From contig CAUYUJ010000336.1 of the NCBI GenBank assembly GCA_963575745.1, positions 424,580 through 488,579 of the forward strand: 64,000 nucleotides of DNA, in the 5' to 3' direction. This document shows, piece by piece, positions 21,146 through 32,082 of the stretch (its first letter is position 1; every line of letters begins with the position of its first letter). Below the pieces are notes generated by a model, which worked only from the letters and a program-made list of their open reading frames with translations, did no database searches and had not been told where the DNA came from. Source of the stretch: Prorocentrum cordatum (lineage: Eukaryota; Sar; Dinophyceae; Prorocentrales; Prorocentraceae). The position numbers and the translations under genes are program-made.

Positions 21146-23190
21146 TAGGATGCAACTCATGGGAAGCTATAGTGTAACGCTACTATGCTATGCTATTGTT
21201 CCCTGCGTGCGGACAGCGTGCCCATAGCGTCCCCACGGAGTTCCTCGTACGTGTCTAAGCATTATCACCATCGCCATCGAGCGCGAACGCTATCGGATGC
21301 TATCGAACGTTGTCCAGGCGCGCGCTATCGACATCTATGTCCGACGTGGATAGTGCTCGATAGCGTTCACGCCTGGATAGCGTTCGCGAGCGTTCGGATC
21401 TCCTCGATCTCAGCACCATCCAGAAAGACGTCATTATCGGATAGCGCTCGATAGTGCCTGATAGCGTTCGGCCTCGGCCACGCTATCAAACGCTATCGAA
21501 CGTCCTTGACCGTTCGAGGATTGAGTGGGGAGGGAGGAGGATGACGAGGAGGGAAAAAGGAGGAGGACCAGCGGAAAAGTGAGAATATTTGAAGGACGAC
21601 GAGGTGGCCCTCGTGTTGCCATCCCTGTCGCGGACCTTGACAAGGCCAGCGCCGAGGCTGAGCGTCCACGGCCTTGTCGTCGCGAATGCTCTGGTCAAAA
21701 AAACAGATGCCATCGGCTGGGCAGTTCGTAGGCAGGTCGTGGAAGTTGGTTGGATCCACGAGGTATTTTGGGGTCTCCCTCGGCGCGCGGGCAAGCTTGC
21801 TCTGGCACTGCGCCAGGTACGATACCATCACCTCGGAGGTCGCGCTCGCTGTGAGACGGTAGCTCAAGAGGTCGGTGGCTGGTACGCCGGTGCCTTCCCT
21901 GGGAGATTTTGCGGGAGATTGGCCGACAGAGTTGAATATTGCCGGATGTATTCTTCATCATCGGCCATGGCCGTTGTGATCTTCGGCCTTTTCTTGGCCA
22001 TGCAACGGATTGCGCGGGCCGCGCGCCATTATAGCCATTATGACGACAAGTTCCGCGCAGCCGTTGGCAGATGTACGCCAGGCGGCACCTTTGATCCAGG
22101 AGGGGCTAGTGGAGAAATACTTCCACGGCTTAGCATAGCAGAACACAAAACAAAGTTGGGACGTCGGTGTGGGTTCACAACGTCGGCCCCCGCAGCAGTT
22201 CATGATACCATCCTGATATTGTGATTGCAACGCGGAAGCATGAGTAGAGTAGTTCCCGTTCAGGGGGGAAGTTTTTTGTGTCCTTCAGAACCAGAGCATA
22301 GCATAGCGTACATCAGCCAACCGACGTTGTGAGTGCAACATGGAAGCATGATTAGGTGAGTTCCCGCTCAAGGGGAGAATTCGTTATTTTTCCTCCCCCA
22401 GCATAGCCAGAGCATGGCATAGCGTAGCACACATCAACCATACCTGGGCATCTCGAAAGGCCCCTGCAACATGGAGATATCGGAAGCAGAGCCCAGGAGG
22501 GCCCTTCAAGGTTTTCTGGGGACTCGAAATGCACTAACTATCCGCGCGATCTGGTCCCAGCTTGTTGCGCTGTGCGACGAAACTCACGCATAGAATTTGC
22601 ATGGACACCTCCTGGGCCCTGACTGGTTGAGTAGCCTCTCTCTCGGCCTTATGGGCCAAATATGTGTTCCCAATACAAGGATAGTATGATACGAGCAGAG
22701 ATGCCCAATGCTTGTAAGGTCAGTCTGTTCTGGGAAGGGATACCCCTGGGACGTGCCCCCTAAGGCCGAAAGCCCCGAGGGGGTCCCTAGAAGGCTTCGA
22801 AAGGGCCCCGGGAGAGTTCCAAGACGGGGCCAGGAGGGCTCTAAGAGGGCCTCAAAGTTTTGAAACCGATTGGAGAACGTGAGGCCTTCTTGGAGCTCTC
22901 TCGGAGCCCACTCGGATACCTTTTGGTGGCTCTCCGAGTCGAATATGACGGTCCTCCGAACCCCCCGGGAGGGGCAGAGTAATCCTCCAACCAAAAGGGG
23001 TCCAGGATGGCTCCAAGAGGGCATCCAAGCTTTCAAACACAGTGAGAAACTTCAAGGCCCTCGTGGAGCCTCCTTGGGGCCTTCGCGGGGCCCTCTGGGA
23101 CGGCACTGGAGGGCCACCGAAAGCTGAGAAAGGGGCCCAACGAAGGTACCAAGAGAGGTCCACGAGGGCTCCAACAGGCCCTCCCGGTTG
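21146..23190 (+). repeat. giant foldback, left arm
   Basis: Reverse-complement match to 24100-26074. Outer end ATTAGGATGCAACTCATGGG pairs with CCCATGAGTTGCATCCTAAT at 26054-26073. Inner matching landmarks include ACGAGGTATTTTGGGGTCTC (21759, inverse near 25480), GGAGATATCGG (22472, inverse near 24820) and GAACGTGAGGCCTTCTTGG (22874, inverse near 24370). The arms have diverged by substitutions and small indels. The spacer holds a CTTGG element. Confidence 0.85.
21493..22010 (-). pseudogene. frameshifted copy of the foldback-arm ORF
   Basis: On the minus strand this arm encodes MADDEEYIRQYSTLSANLPQ (downward from about 21970), hits a stop, and continues in another frame as SYRLTASATSEVMVSYLAQC and PKYLVDPTNFHDLP. 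The intact-looking counterpart is on the + strand of the right arm (25237-25611), where the same residues lie in one frame. Conservation of amino acids in both arms suggests the ancestral element was coding. The protein family is not recognised. Confidence 0.5.
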
Positions 23191-24099
23191 TCCTGTCTTC
23201 TCCTTCAGAACTTGGAGGTTTTCTGGGAGCCCTCTCGGGGCCGTTGCGGGGCCGTCCGAGGCGGCATTGGGCCACTGAAAGCCCCGAAAGGTGCCCAAGA
23301 CGGCGTTGAGAGGGCCTTTAGGAGAGTTCCACGACGGAAGGACGAGGAGACGAGGAGCGTGAGGAGGGAGGAGAATATAGGGGTTGCGAGGAGTGGGGAG
23401 CGGGCGGGAGGAGATGGGACAGACCGCTCAACGGACGTTATTGGGACGCTATCGGTCGCTATCTGCAGGAATCCGAAGGTGAACCACATCGGGACGTATT
23501 AGGACCCTATCGGGACGCTACCTGTCGCTATCCAATGGCATTCGACCCAACCCGCCACCGTGCGTGGGTTTTGGGTCAGAGGTATCAGGGATGTTTCTTG
23601 GGGTCTCTTCGGAGCGCTCTCGGGGTCCTCTTGGGGCAGTGTTGGGGGCCTCTTAGGGGCATCTTGAGGGCCTCCTGGAAGCCTCTTGGGGCCTCTTGGA
23701 AGCCTCATGGGGCCTCTTAGGGCCTCCTGGTGGCCCCTCGGGGCCGCGGGCTGGAAATGTCCGATTGGGTTCTGGTACCCCTTTGGGAGCCGTCTTTGGG
23801 CCCTCTTGGGCCGTCTTGGGCGCCTCTTGGGCCGTTTGGGGGCCCCCTGGGGCCATCTTGGGGCGCTCCAGGGTGCCTCTCGGTCCGTCTGGAGGCGGTT
23901 TGGGAGGCCTCGTGGGTCGTCTAGGAGCGTCGGAACGACGAAAGGGCGAGAACGCTAGCATCTTTCAAAATCCCAAGGTCAATGGTGTTGGCCTCTTGTG
24001 GCCCTCGTTGGGAGTGCTCTTGGAGGCGTCTCGGGACGTCTTGGAGGCCTCCTGGGCCGTCTTCGGGCCGTCTTGGACATCTGCGACTCGGGGGCCTCT
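23191..24099 (+). repeat. foldback spacer with CTTGG element
   Basis: Contains short CGCTATCGG/GGGACGCTATC repeats (23430-23530), the element head CCGCCACCGTGCGTGGG at 23552, and CTTGG-rich sequence with the landmarks GCTGGAAATGTCCGATTGG (23749) and CGAAAGGGCGAGAACGC (23938). Arm pairing fades into this region. Confidence 0.6.
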
Positions 24100-26074
24100 T
24101 GCACCGTCTTCGGGCCCTCTTGGAGCCCTCATGGACCCCTCTTGGAACCTTCTTTTGGTCCCTTTCGAACCGTCTCGGAGGGCCCCAAGAAGGCCCAAGG
24201 AGGGCCCCGAAGCTTTCTCTGTATGTAACAACATGGATGCCCTCTTGGAGCCATCCTGGGCCCCTCTTGATTGTAGCCCTCTCGGCGCTTTCGGTGGCCC
24301 TTTCAGCTCCAATTCGGAGAGCCAAAAGAGGTATCCGAATGAGCTCCGAGAAGGCTCCAGGAGGGCCTCACGTTCTTCAATTGGTTTCAGAACTTTGAGG
24401 CCCTCCTCTGCCCTCATGGGCCCGGCTTGGAACTCTCGGGGTCCTCTCAAAGCTTTCTTGGGCTCCTCTCGGCGTTTTAGGCCTTAGGGGGCACGTCACA
24501 TGGGAATCCCTCCCCAAAGAAAGCCCGATGTGCAATGGCCCTGGGAGGCTTCCAGGAACACGTGTGTAGAACAGGGTGTGTTCATAAACATTGGACATCT
24601 CTGCCCTTATCAGACTACCCTTGAGTTGGGGGCACATCTCGCCGATAGGGCCAAAAAGAAGGTTTTTTTAACCAGCCAGAGCCTAGAGATGCCCATGTTA
24701 ATTCTGTGGATGGGGTTCTGTCGCACAGCGCAACAAGCTAGAGCCAGAGGCGCGCGGAAGTTAGTGCACGTCGAGTCCCCAGAAGGGCCTTGAAGATCAT
24801 TCCTGGTTCCGTTTCCGATATCTCCATGCTGCAGGGGTTTTTCGGGATGCCCGGGTTTGGTTGACGTATGCTAAAGTGTGCCATGCTCTGGCCATGCAGG
24901 GAGGGGAACAGTAACACCTTTCCCCCACAGCGGGAGCTCATCTATTCGTGTTTCCATATTACGCACAACGTCGGTTGGCTGATGTATGCTAAGCTATGCT
25001 CTGGTTCTGCATGCAGGGGACAAGTAACACATTGTAACTCCCTGAGGGGGAGCTACACAACTTATGCATCCATGTTACATTCACGACGCCGGAATGGTGA
25101 TCTGAAATGTTGCGGGGGTCCTCCCTGGATCAAAGGCGCCGCCTGTCCGCGTGGATGTGCCAGCTGCTACGCGTAGCATGTCGTCTTGATGGTTCTCGCG
25201 GTTAGTAAAGATGGCCAGAAGCGCGCGGCCCGCGGAATTTGCGAAATGGCCAAGAAGAGCCCGAAGATCACAACGGACATGGCCAACGATGAGGAGTACA
25301 TCTGGCGGTATTTGATTATGTCGGCCAGTCTCCCGCAAGATCGGCCAGGGGGGGTATCGGCCACCTACCTCCTGAGCTACCGTCTCACGGCCAGCACGAC
25401 CACCGAGGTGATGGTATCGTATTTGGCGCAGTGCCAGAGCGAGCTTGCCCGCGCGCCGAGGGAGGCCCCAAAATACCTCGTGGACCCAACCAGCTTCCAC
25501 GACCTGCCTGCGAACTGCCCGCCGATGGAGCCTGGCTTGAGCACTCGCGACGACAAGGCCGTGGACGCTCAGCTTCGGCGCTGGCCTCGTCAAGGTCCGC
25601 GCCAGGGCTGACAACACGAGGGCCACCTCGCTATCCTTCAAACAAATATTCCTCTTTTCCGCTGGTCCTTCCCTTTCTCCCTCTCCTCGTCATCCTCCAC
25701 CATCCCCCCTCAGTCCTCGAACGGTTAAGGACGCTCGATCGCGTTCAATAGCGTGGTCGAGACGCTATCGAGCGCTATCCGATAATGTCGTCTCTCTGGA
25801 TGGTGCTGAGATCGAGGAGATCAGAACGCTCGCGAACGCTGTCAAGGCGTGAACGCTATCGAGCACTATCCATGTCGGACATAGATGTCGATAGCGCGCG
25901 CCTGGACAACGTTCGATAGCATCCAATAGCATTCGCGCTCGATGGTGATGGTGGTAATGCTTAGACGTGCGAGGAGCTCCGTGGGGACGCTATGGGCACG
26001 CTGTCCGCACGCAGGGAACAATAACAGACCATAGTAGCGTTACACTATAGTTTCCCATGAGTTGCATCCTAATA
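24100..26074 (+). repeat. giant foldback, right arm
   Basis: Inverted counterpart of 21146-23190. It ends 147 bases before LUC7 exon 2. GATAGCG-type repeats lie at its outer end (25740-25990), as in the left arm. Confidence 0.85.
25237..25611 (+). CDS. unknown conserved ORF in the foldback arm
   Basis: Reads MAKKSPKITTDMANDEEYIW, then about 100 more residues including SYRLTASTTTEVMVSYLAQC and PKYLVDPTSFHDLP, ending TGA at 25611. An in-frame ATG exists further upstream at 25186; 25237 is chosen because similarity with the left arm becomes strong there. The family is unknown: it is not a recognised transposase, reverse transcriptase or nuclease. The mirrored copy in the left arm is frameshifted. 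It lies within the first LUC7 intron. Confidence 0.4.
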   Translation: MCEMAKKSPKITTDMANDEEYIWRYLIMSASLPQDRPGGVSATYLLSYRLTASTTTEVMVSYLAQCQSELARAPREAPKYLVDPTSFHDLPANCPPMEPGLSTRDDKAVDAQLRRWPRQGPRQG

Positions 26075-26104
26075 GGGGACTTGGACGCCAGGGTATACTA
26101 CAGC

Positions 26105-26221
26105 ATCGCTGATGCATCCTGGATTTCCCTGGTTCTCTTTCTCCTCTTCCGCCTCATTTCCTCTCAGGCCTTCATCCTTCCCCCGCCTTCTCATCACTAG
26201 CACCCTCTTCGCCTCGCCCAG
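26105..26221 (+). promoter_or_regulatory. pyrimidine tract and acceptor before LUC7 exon 2
   Basis: TTTCTCCTCTTCCGCCTCAT-type tract ending CTCGCCCAG at 26221, directly before GATCGGGAT. The AG followed by G fits the acceptor pattern of the other LUC7 introns. Confidence 0.65.
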
Positions 26222-26281
26222 GATCGGGATGCCGCTGGGGACAGCAAGAGGCAAAGCTTCAAGGATGAGGACGTCTGCAAG
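26222..26281 (+). CDS. LUC7: LUC7-like protein, exon 2
   Basis: Encodes DRDAAGDSKRQSFKDEDVCK, matching the family segment S-RDGD-TRQ-IKFSDDRVCK between the N-terminal helix and the first zinc finger. The Cys in VCK is the first zinc ligand. Sixty bases, phase 0 at both ends. The donor is AAG followed by GACCCG (GA type); a GT exists at 26273 but using it would remove the zinc-ligand Cys codon. Joins exon 3 as VCK-YYLVG, the same length as VCK-SHLLN in animal proteins. Confidence 0.88.
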
Positions 26282-26635
26282 GACCCGCCCCCATTCTTTA
26301 TGGCCACGAGGGGAGGGGTTCTGACAAGCTAGGTGTGCTCGCGTCATATCTGACGTCCTACCCCTCTCTCCCATCCTTTACCATGGAGTAGATCTCCTCT
26401 CCATCCGCACAATCGGGTGTCGCAGCATGGCGTAGCCGTACGTGGCGTAGCATGGTGGTGAAGATCAACGTGTAGCATGACATAGCATGGCGTGGCGATG
26501 CCCCACAGTGGGGGGGGCTTCTGCGGCCCAACAAATCAACGAATCGGCACCGAATGTGGAATCACTTTCGATGTTTTTTCGGGCGACTTGGAATGACCGA
26601 AAACCATGCCGTGGCATAGCTCTGGAAGTAATGAC

Positions 26636-26830
26636 GCCAGCGCTTCAGCGGGAGCACGATTCGGGACGAGCGGAAGCGCGGAAATGAAGCCAACGTTGCA
26701 GCGGGAACACGATTCGGGACGAGCGGAAGTGCGAAAATAAGGCCAGCGCTACAGCGGGAGCACGATTCGGAACGAGCGGAAGGCCGAAAATGAAGCCAGC
26801 GCTGCAGCGGGAGCAACATTTTGAACAAAA
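26636..26830 (+). repeat. four tandem 53-bp units
   Basis: GCGGGAGCACGATTCGGGAC recurs about every 53 bases (26647, 26700, 26757 and a partial at about 26806), with GAGCGGAAG-GCG and AATGAAGCCAGCGCT between. Confidence 0.75.
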
Positions 26831-28560
26831 ACCCTAGCGAAAACCCAATTCCTGGGAATCTTGTGTGTCAAAAAAAACAGTACGCGGAGAGGGGCCGGAT
26901 ATCTTCCGGCCGTCATCAGGGGAGAGAGGCGAGAAGTATTCATGTTGTGTGTTAAAGATTTGCGACCCGGACCTCCGACGATTCGATTGTTTCGAGTCGT
27001 TGATCCTTGGAACTCTCGGAACAGAGTCGTTGGTTCCTTGTTTCGAGTCGCTGCTTAGGGAACACGAGAACGGAAAACATTGTTTGGCTCGAGCCTTGTT
27101 TCGTCATGTGTCGTTTCTTCGACGATCCTGGGGTCCCAGAAGTGATCTCCAGATGCCGATTCTTGCTGGTAGCGGCGCGGGTTTCTTCGAGCCGCCGGGG
27201 GCCTGGGGGAGGGAGGCTGTCGCTGGGCAGGGCGGCGTGACCGCCGCCTGGCAGGCCGACCCCTCCGCGCACCCTCCCCCTCAGGGATCCTCGTCTGCCG
27301 TTTGCCAACTCGCCTCCTTCTCCCTGGGCCTGTGCGGGGCGACGTGGTCGTCACGGAGGGGAGCGGCTGGGCCGCGCCCGAGAGGGGAGGAGGCATAGGG
27401 AGGGCAAGGAGGAACGACCCCTTGGTGAGACGCGTCCCTTGCCGAAGAACATCACAACTTCGCGGGCCAGGGCCCCAAGATCCTCCACCGCTATCGAGTC
27501 GGCTCACCACGCCTTCTCGAGACGGGCCTCTTGTGCAATGAGGGTCTTGGGGACATCTGAGGGGCCTGTACAAGGAGCCTTGAGCGCCAACACCCGACCC
27601 CACAGCCCCACAAGTACGCACAGCGCTCGCAAACATCGATCAAGCAGGCTTCGGCCATCCGATGGCCGAGGATGAGGAGGAGTACCCAATCGGCTTGGCC
27701 GGGCCTATCTGGGCCATCCGCCACAGCCGCCACGGGACCCACGGGATTCTCCCCAGACGGGCCAGCCACGGACCCCGCAGGACCACCCACCCCCCAGGCC
27801 CCCCACCATTCCCAGGGGAGGGCCCTCATGGACCCTGGCAGCCGCTTCCAAGGCCTTCGGGACCGCCTCGGTAACCATCGGCCTCCCGTCGGGGAGGCCA
27901 GGGAAAGCACGGGCGGCCTAGGCAATGGGAGTTCTTGCTCGAAGGACTGTGGATCCGTCTGATGATTACGCCAAGAGGCTCCCTGGAGGCCTCCAAGGTC
28001 CAAGGATAGGCTGGGGGGGAGGGGGGAAGGGGGTGGCGGGCGGCGCCAGTGCCATGCCGAAATGCCACCATCCCTTTGGGCGCAGATGGTCTAGTGTATT
28101 CTCCGTTCCTCCTCGACAGAAGCTCTCTTCAACTGTATGTTGGTTCGGGGGGGGGGCGGGCGGTCAGCGCCCAGGACGGGCCAATTCATTCCTCCTCCGT
28201 TTTCCCTCCTTCCTCCCTTCATCCCTCCTCCCTCCCAGACCTCCTGACTACAAGGCATCGCCGAAGTGCCGGCGTCGGCGAAGGGCGGGCGCGGCGCCGG
28301 CGGTGCCATGCCGAAATCCCACCAGCCTTCTGGGCGCATGTTGTCTCGCATAGTCACCTCTCCTCTTGCCGACCCCTTCTTCCCTTCGGGGAGGGGCTCC
28401 CCTCCCGTGTTCGTTTGGGGGAGCGAGCGGTCAGAGCGCCCAAGATGGCCCGAGATTGCTCCAGCAGGGCCTCCGAGGCCTTCAGATGGCCTCCAAGATG
28501 GGCTCAAGACAGCTCCGCACGTTGAAAGTGGTGCGCGGCCAACAAGAATGGCCGGGACGG
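26831..28560. other. LUC7 intron 2, unassigned
   Basis: Contains short repeats of TTGTTTCGAGTCG (26988, 27038) and a stretch (27650-27960) open on both strands without recognisable domains. A pyrimidine tract ends CTCCCTCCCAG at about 28240, but the sequence after it is not LUC7-like. Confidence 0.35.
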
Positions 28561-28589
28561 AGGGGGCATTAGGGTTGCTGGGGCCACTC

Positions 28590-29245
28590 GGGAAAAATGA
28601 CGGGGTTGTTCCTGCGGGGGGGGATTGGAAGGGTGGGGGGGTGCGACGCGAAAGTAAAAGGGTCGGGGTGGAGGGGGCACTGGGCTGCTGGAGGACAGTG
28701 GGGACCGGGGGCGGGCGGGGGGCCTGCGGGGCGTGAGGTCTGGGGACGGGGGGGCGGGGCCGGTGGTCTGCAGTGGGGATAGGGGGTGGGCGCGGTGGCC
28801 TGCCGAAGGGAGGGGCGTGGGGAGCTGGGGCTGCTACGCAAAAGTTGAAAATGGCCAGGGCGGAGGCGGCACTGGGCCGCTGGAGGACAGTGGGGAGAAG
28901 GGGGCGGGGGCGCCAGCCTGCGGAGGGGCAAGAGGGGCCCGCGCGGAAGGGTGGGGGGGGAATGCGACTGCGACCCGATAAGTCGAGTAGTCGGGGCGGA
29001 GGGGACACTGGGTGGCGGGCTGCGACGCGAATAGTAAAATCGTTGGGGCGAGGAGGGCACTGGGCTGCACTGGGCTGCGGGAGGACAGCGGGCGGTGGCG
29101 GAGGGGCTTGTCGGGAGGTGGGGGTGGGGGGGGCGCGTGGGGGGGGTGTGGGGGTGGCCACACGAAAAATAGCATGCCCGAGGCGGTGGGGCCACTGATC
29201 TGCTGGTGGACAGCGGGAACAAATAACTGGGGAAAGGTGCGCCAG
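28590..29245 (+). repeat. G-rich degenerate tandem repeat
   Basis: About five units of 100-200 bases sharing GGGGCACTGGGC-GCTGG, then AGGACAGTGGGGA and GCGACGCGAA-GTAAAA. The minus strand is open for nearly 400 codons as a Pro-rich reading; this is a composition effect. Confidence 0.65.
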
Positions 29246-29620
29246 CTTGCAATTGAGAAGGGGTAGGGAGGGAGGCTGCGACACGAAAAAACAACAATGG
29301 TCGGAGCTCTAGACACCCTGTGCAAGAGAACGAGGATTAAGAGGCGCGGGCTGGGAAGTTTATGAATGACACCCGAGGACCTTGGTTCGTCCAGAAATGG
29401 CAGGGTCAGAGTCGCACGGTGGAGATGCAACCAACCTGGGCGCTCTAGGAGGGGGAGGGGGAAGAGGCAGTACGTAAAGCATACGGGCAGCGAAGACGAG
29501 GATGAGCAGGACGGGGGATGCCCAGGATGACCAGAAGAGGGAGGGCGGGCAGGGGCGTAACATGGGAGCGACGAGAAGGTGAAAGGATGGGAATATCATT
29601 GCGCTGCCCCAGCGCGCCAG

Positions 29621-29665
29621 TACTATCTCGTCGGCGAGTGTCCCCACGACATGTTTGCCAACCAG
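29621..29665 (+). CDS. LUC7: LUC7-like protein, exon 3
   Basis: Encodes YYLVGECPHDMFANQ. The C-PHD core with the hydrophobic L-G before it is the signature of the LUC7 first zinc finger, a CCCH type with VC at the end of exon 2, C-PHD here, and C plus H in exon 4. Acceptor CGCCAG precedes TAC; donor is CAG followed by GAGTGC (GA type). Forty-five bases, phase 0 at both ends. The exon lies 3.3 kb after exon 2 and 330 bp before exon 4. Confidence 0.88.
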
Positions 29666-29995
29666 GAGTGCCAAGTCTCGTGTGTCTCTCTCAGTTCCAC
29701 CGCCTCGCCCCCCCTGTCCGCCAGCCCCGTGCCTGATTCACCTTTTGCCCATCACCGTTGACCACCGTTGTGCTGCCCTGTCCTCAGCAGCATCGCGTCT
29801 CTCCGCGCACCCATGGTTGCTTACTCTTACCCATTGTTTACCAGTGGCGTATCGTTGTCGGGTCTTCTTTATTTGCAGCACGCTCATTGCTGGCCTCGCA
29901 CACTTGGTCGCGCAATCGGTCTCATCCTTTGTGTTCCTCCCCTTCCCCTCCCTCTCTTGCGGGTACCATCATCAAATTGCTGCCAGCCGAGTCAG

Positions 29996-30093
29996 GAGGG
30001 CAAGGTCGCGGTCAACAGCCCCATCGGCGCGTGCAAAAAACAGCATTCGGAGGCGATGAGGGAACGCCTCAAGTCGGACAGAGACTACCGCAG
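29996..30093 (+). CDS. LUC7: LUC7-like protein, exon 4
   Basis: Reads EGKVAVNSPIG, then ACKKQHSEAMRERLKSDRDY and R. The C-KKQHSEAMRER segment supplies the last Cys and the His of the first zinc finger (family: LGPC-KVHDEALR). The spacing from C-PHD to this Cys is about six residues longer than in animals. Acceptor GTCAG precedes GAG; the preceding intron has CAGGAG at both ends. Donor CGCAG/GCGCCT (GC type) interrupts a codon in phase 2. Confidence 0.85.
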
Positions 30094-30740
30094 GCGCCTC
30101 CTCTATCTGTGTTGCCCCCTTCATCCTCCTCATCCTCATCTCGCCCATCATGATCCTTCTCGTCCTCCTGCCCCTGATCTCCTTGCTCCCGCTTCCCCCC
30201 TCGTTCGCTCACTGGCTAATCGTCGTCGTTGTCGCCTTCCTCCTATCAGCCTCATCCGCCTCTTCCCCGAGCCATTCAGACCGAGCCGGTATGCCTTGAT
30301 CTTGCTGTCATCAACGTGTTGGGGCCGAGCCATTGGCCAGACACGGGCCGCCCGTCGGGAACGCCCGACACATCCTCCAGACTCTCGTTGTCCACCCCGC
30401 CTCTCCCCTCCTCTCGTCGCCCCCTCTCTCCCCCTCTCGCTTCACGCTGCGTTGGATGTCTTGCAGAGGCAGGTTGGAGGCATCAGTTGCTGAGTGTGGC
30501 AGGGGCCCGCTCGGGCTGATACGTATTTGGTTGGGAATACGTGTCGCCAGGCTATTGCCGAAGCATTGTGCTGGCACTCTGTGCACAACACCTTTTCCCT
30601 CGTCCCTCGTCAACTGCTCCACCTCCTCATGAGCACTGATCGTTTTTCCCCCGAAGACGTCTTGAGAACGGCGCGCCCCCTTCTGCGTAGCGCTGTTTTT
30701 TAATACCAAAAAACGGAGTGGTTCGAGTTTGCTTGTTCTG
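30094..30740. other. start of LUC7 intron 4
   Basis: Pyrimidine-rich with TCC/CAT triplets at 30115-30200, then mixed sequence. Frames on both strands are open but without motifs. Confidence 0.4.
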
Positions 30741-30792
30741 TTGTGTGTGTGTGTGCGTGTGTGTGTGTGTGAGTGTGTGTGTGTGTGTGTCA
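30741..30792 (+). repeat. GT microsatellite
   Basis: Alternating GT with single interruptions. Confidence 0.9.
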
Positions 30793-30919
30793 TCCGACCG
30801 TTCTCAGCCTTCTCAGAATATGGTGTTCCCGCCGCACGGTGGGTCTCAGTTGAGGATCGGGGCTTTGCTCCCGTCGTTCGGAGTGGCGTTGTCGCCCCAG
30901 CGCGGGCCAGTTTTCTGAA

Positions 30920-31115
30920 TCCGAGTCCTTCCTCATCCTTGTCGCCCTCCTCCTTTTCCCTCCTCCTCCTTCCCCTTATCCTCCCGCTCCTCCCGCTCCT
31001 CCCACTCCCGTTCCTGCTGTTGCTGTTCGTACTCGTCCTCCTCCTTCCTCGTCCTGATCCTTTTCCTCCTGCTCATCTTCCTTCTCATCCGCCCCCTCCT
31101 CCAATGCACGCATCT
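30920..31115 (+). repeat. CTT/CTCC pyrimidine tract
   Basis: Nearly 200 bases of C/T triplets, ending before CCCATTTCCAG at about 31125. It looks like the tracts preceding LUC7 exons, but no LUC7-like exon follows. Confidence 0.7.
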
Positions 31116-31329
31116 CCCATTTCCAGACTGTGCATGGCATGGTAGTGGTCTTTTTGGAGTTCCAGGTCCGCTTTGACACGCGTCGGCGTACACAGAAACA
31201 CACGTCAGTGCAATGAGATGCGATGAGTGGGAGGGTAGGATGTCGGATACTGCGCGAGCGCAGCCAGCTCGCCTTCCCCCCGCTCCCCCCCAGAGCTCCC
31301 CATGAACAAACTCTCCAAGGGGAAGCACT

Positions 31330-32078
31330 TCAGCCACGCCTTTCTCTCGTACGTCCATGCGGACTCCCCCACACAGCCGCCCCACGCCCGGGCGCTCGAG
31401 GCCCCCAGCCAGGCCGCCGCGTTCCGCTTCTTGCATCCCGCTCCACTGCCTGAAAGTCCCTGCACGCGCTGATCAGCTGCAGCAGTCCCTGCCGCCAGCT
31501 CGCGCCGGGCAGTAGTGATTTCAGATCCCAGGTTGTGCCATTCCAGCTCGTCTCACACCACACCACCATCTTTCTACTACGCACGTGGTAGATGACGTCC
31601 CTGTGCGCCAGACCGCACCCGAACCCATCACCTCAGGTTCTTGAGCTTCGTGTCGTGCAGGGTGACTATGGCTTTCTTAGCCTCCGTTTCTGTGGAGATG
31701 CGTACTTGACCGTATCCGAACGGTCTGCCGTAGACGGTCCCGTCTTCGTGAGCACTCTGCGGAATTCCACGCTGCCCGCCTGCTTCACGTGGTCCTATAG
31801 GTCGCGCCAGTCGCCGTCGTAAGATAAGCTCCCCACGTAGACCTGGCTTGAAGCTGATGACGTTGGCTCGTCCACGCCTCGCCCCGCCTTCTGCCACTGC
31901 TGTCCCAACTCGCACTCCCTGCCCGCGCCGCGGCTGGCCTGCGGCGTGCCGCTGCGCTTGTTTAGCGTGCACGTGTCCCCCCACACCCTGCCCTCGTCCT
32001 CCTCGTTCCCCGCGTCGTTGTCAGACACCTCCTGCTCCTTCTCCTCCCCGGCTGTGTAAATCTCATGGCCTTTCGGCC
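31330..32078 (-). pseudogene. RRM RNA-binding protein pseudogene
   Basis: Minus strand. An acidic, Gln/Gly-rich N-terminal part (from about 32078) leads to VYVGSLSYDGDWRDL, an RNP2-type start of an RNA recognition motif, then TAG at 31797-31795. Reading on gives DHVKQAGSVEF, and after a frame change EDGTVYGRPFGYGQVRISTE (RNP1-like) and AKKAIVTLHDTKL, ending TGA at 31628. A second degraded motif start, VVWCETSWNGTTWDLKSLL, follows at about 31565-31510. The GDW-DLKDH and G-VR-STE-EA wording resembles tandem-RRM proteins common in dinoflagellates. Stop plus frameshift and lack of introns suggest a decayed retrocopy, antisense inside LUC7 intron 4. Confidence 0.7.
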
Positions 32079-32082
32079 CAGC

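Noticed and set aside
27069-27104. A third spliced-leader relic (CATTGTTTGGCTCGAG)
   Set aside because: It needs two insertions, and the region carries local TTGTTTCGAGTCG repeats that explain the resemblance.
28091-29430. Long Pro-rich minus frames (up to 397 codons)
   Set aside because: They overlap a G-rich degenerate tandem repeat on the + strand; stops are rare there by composition.
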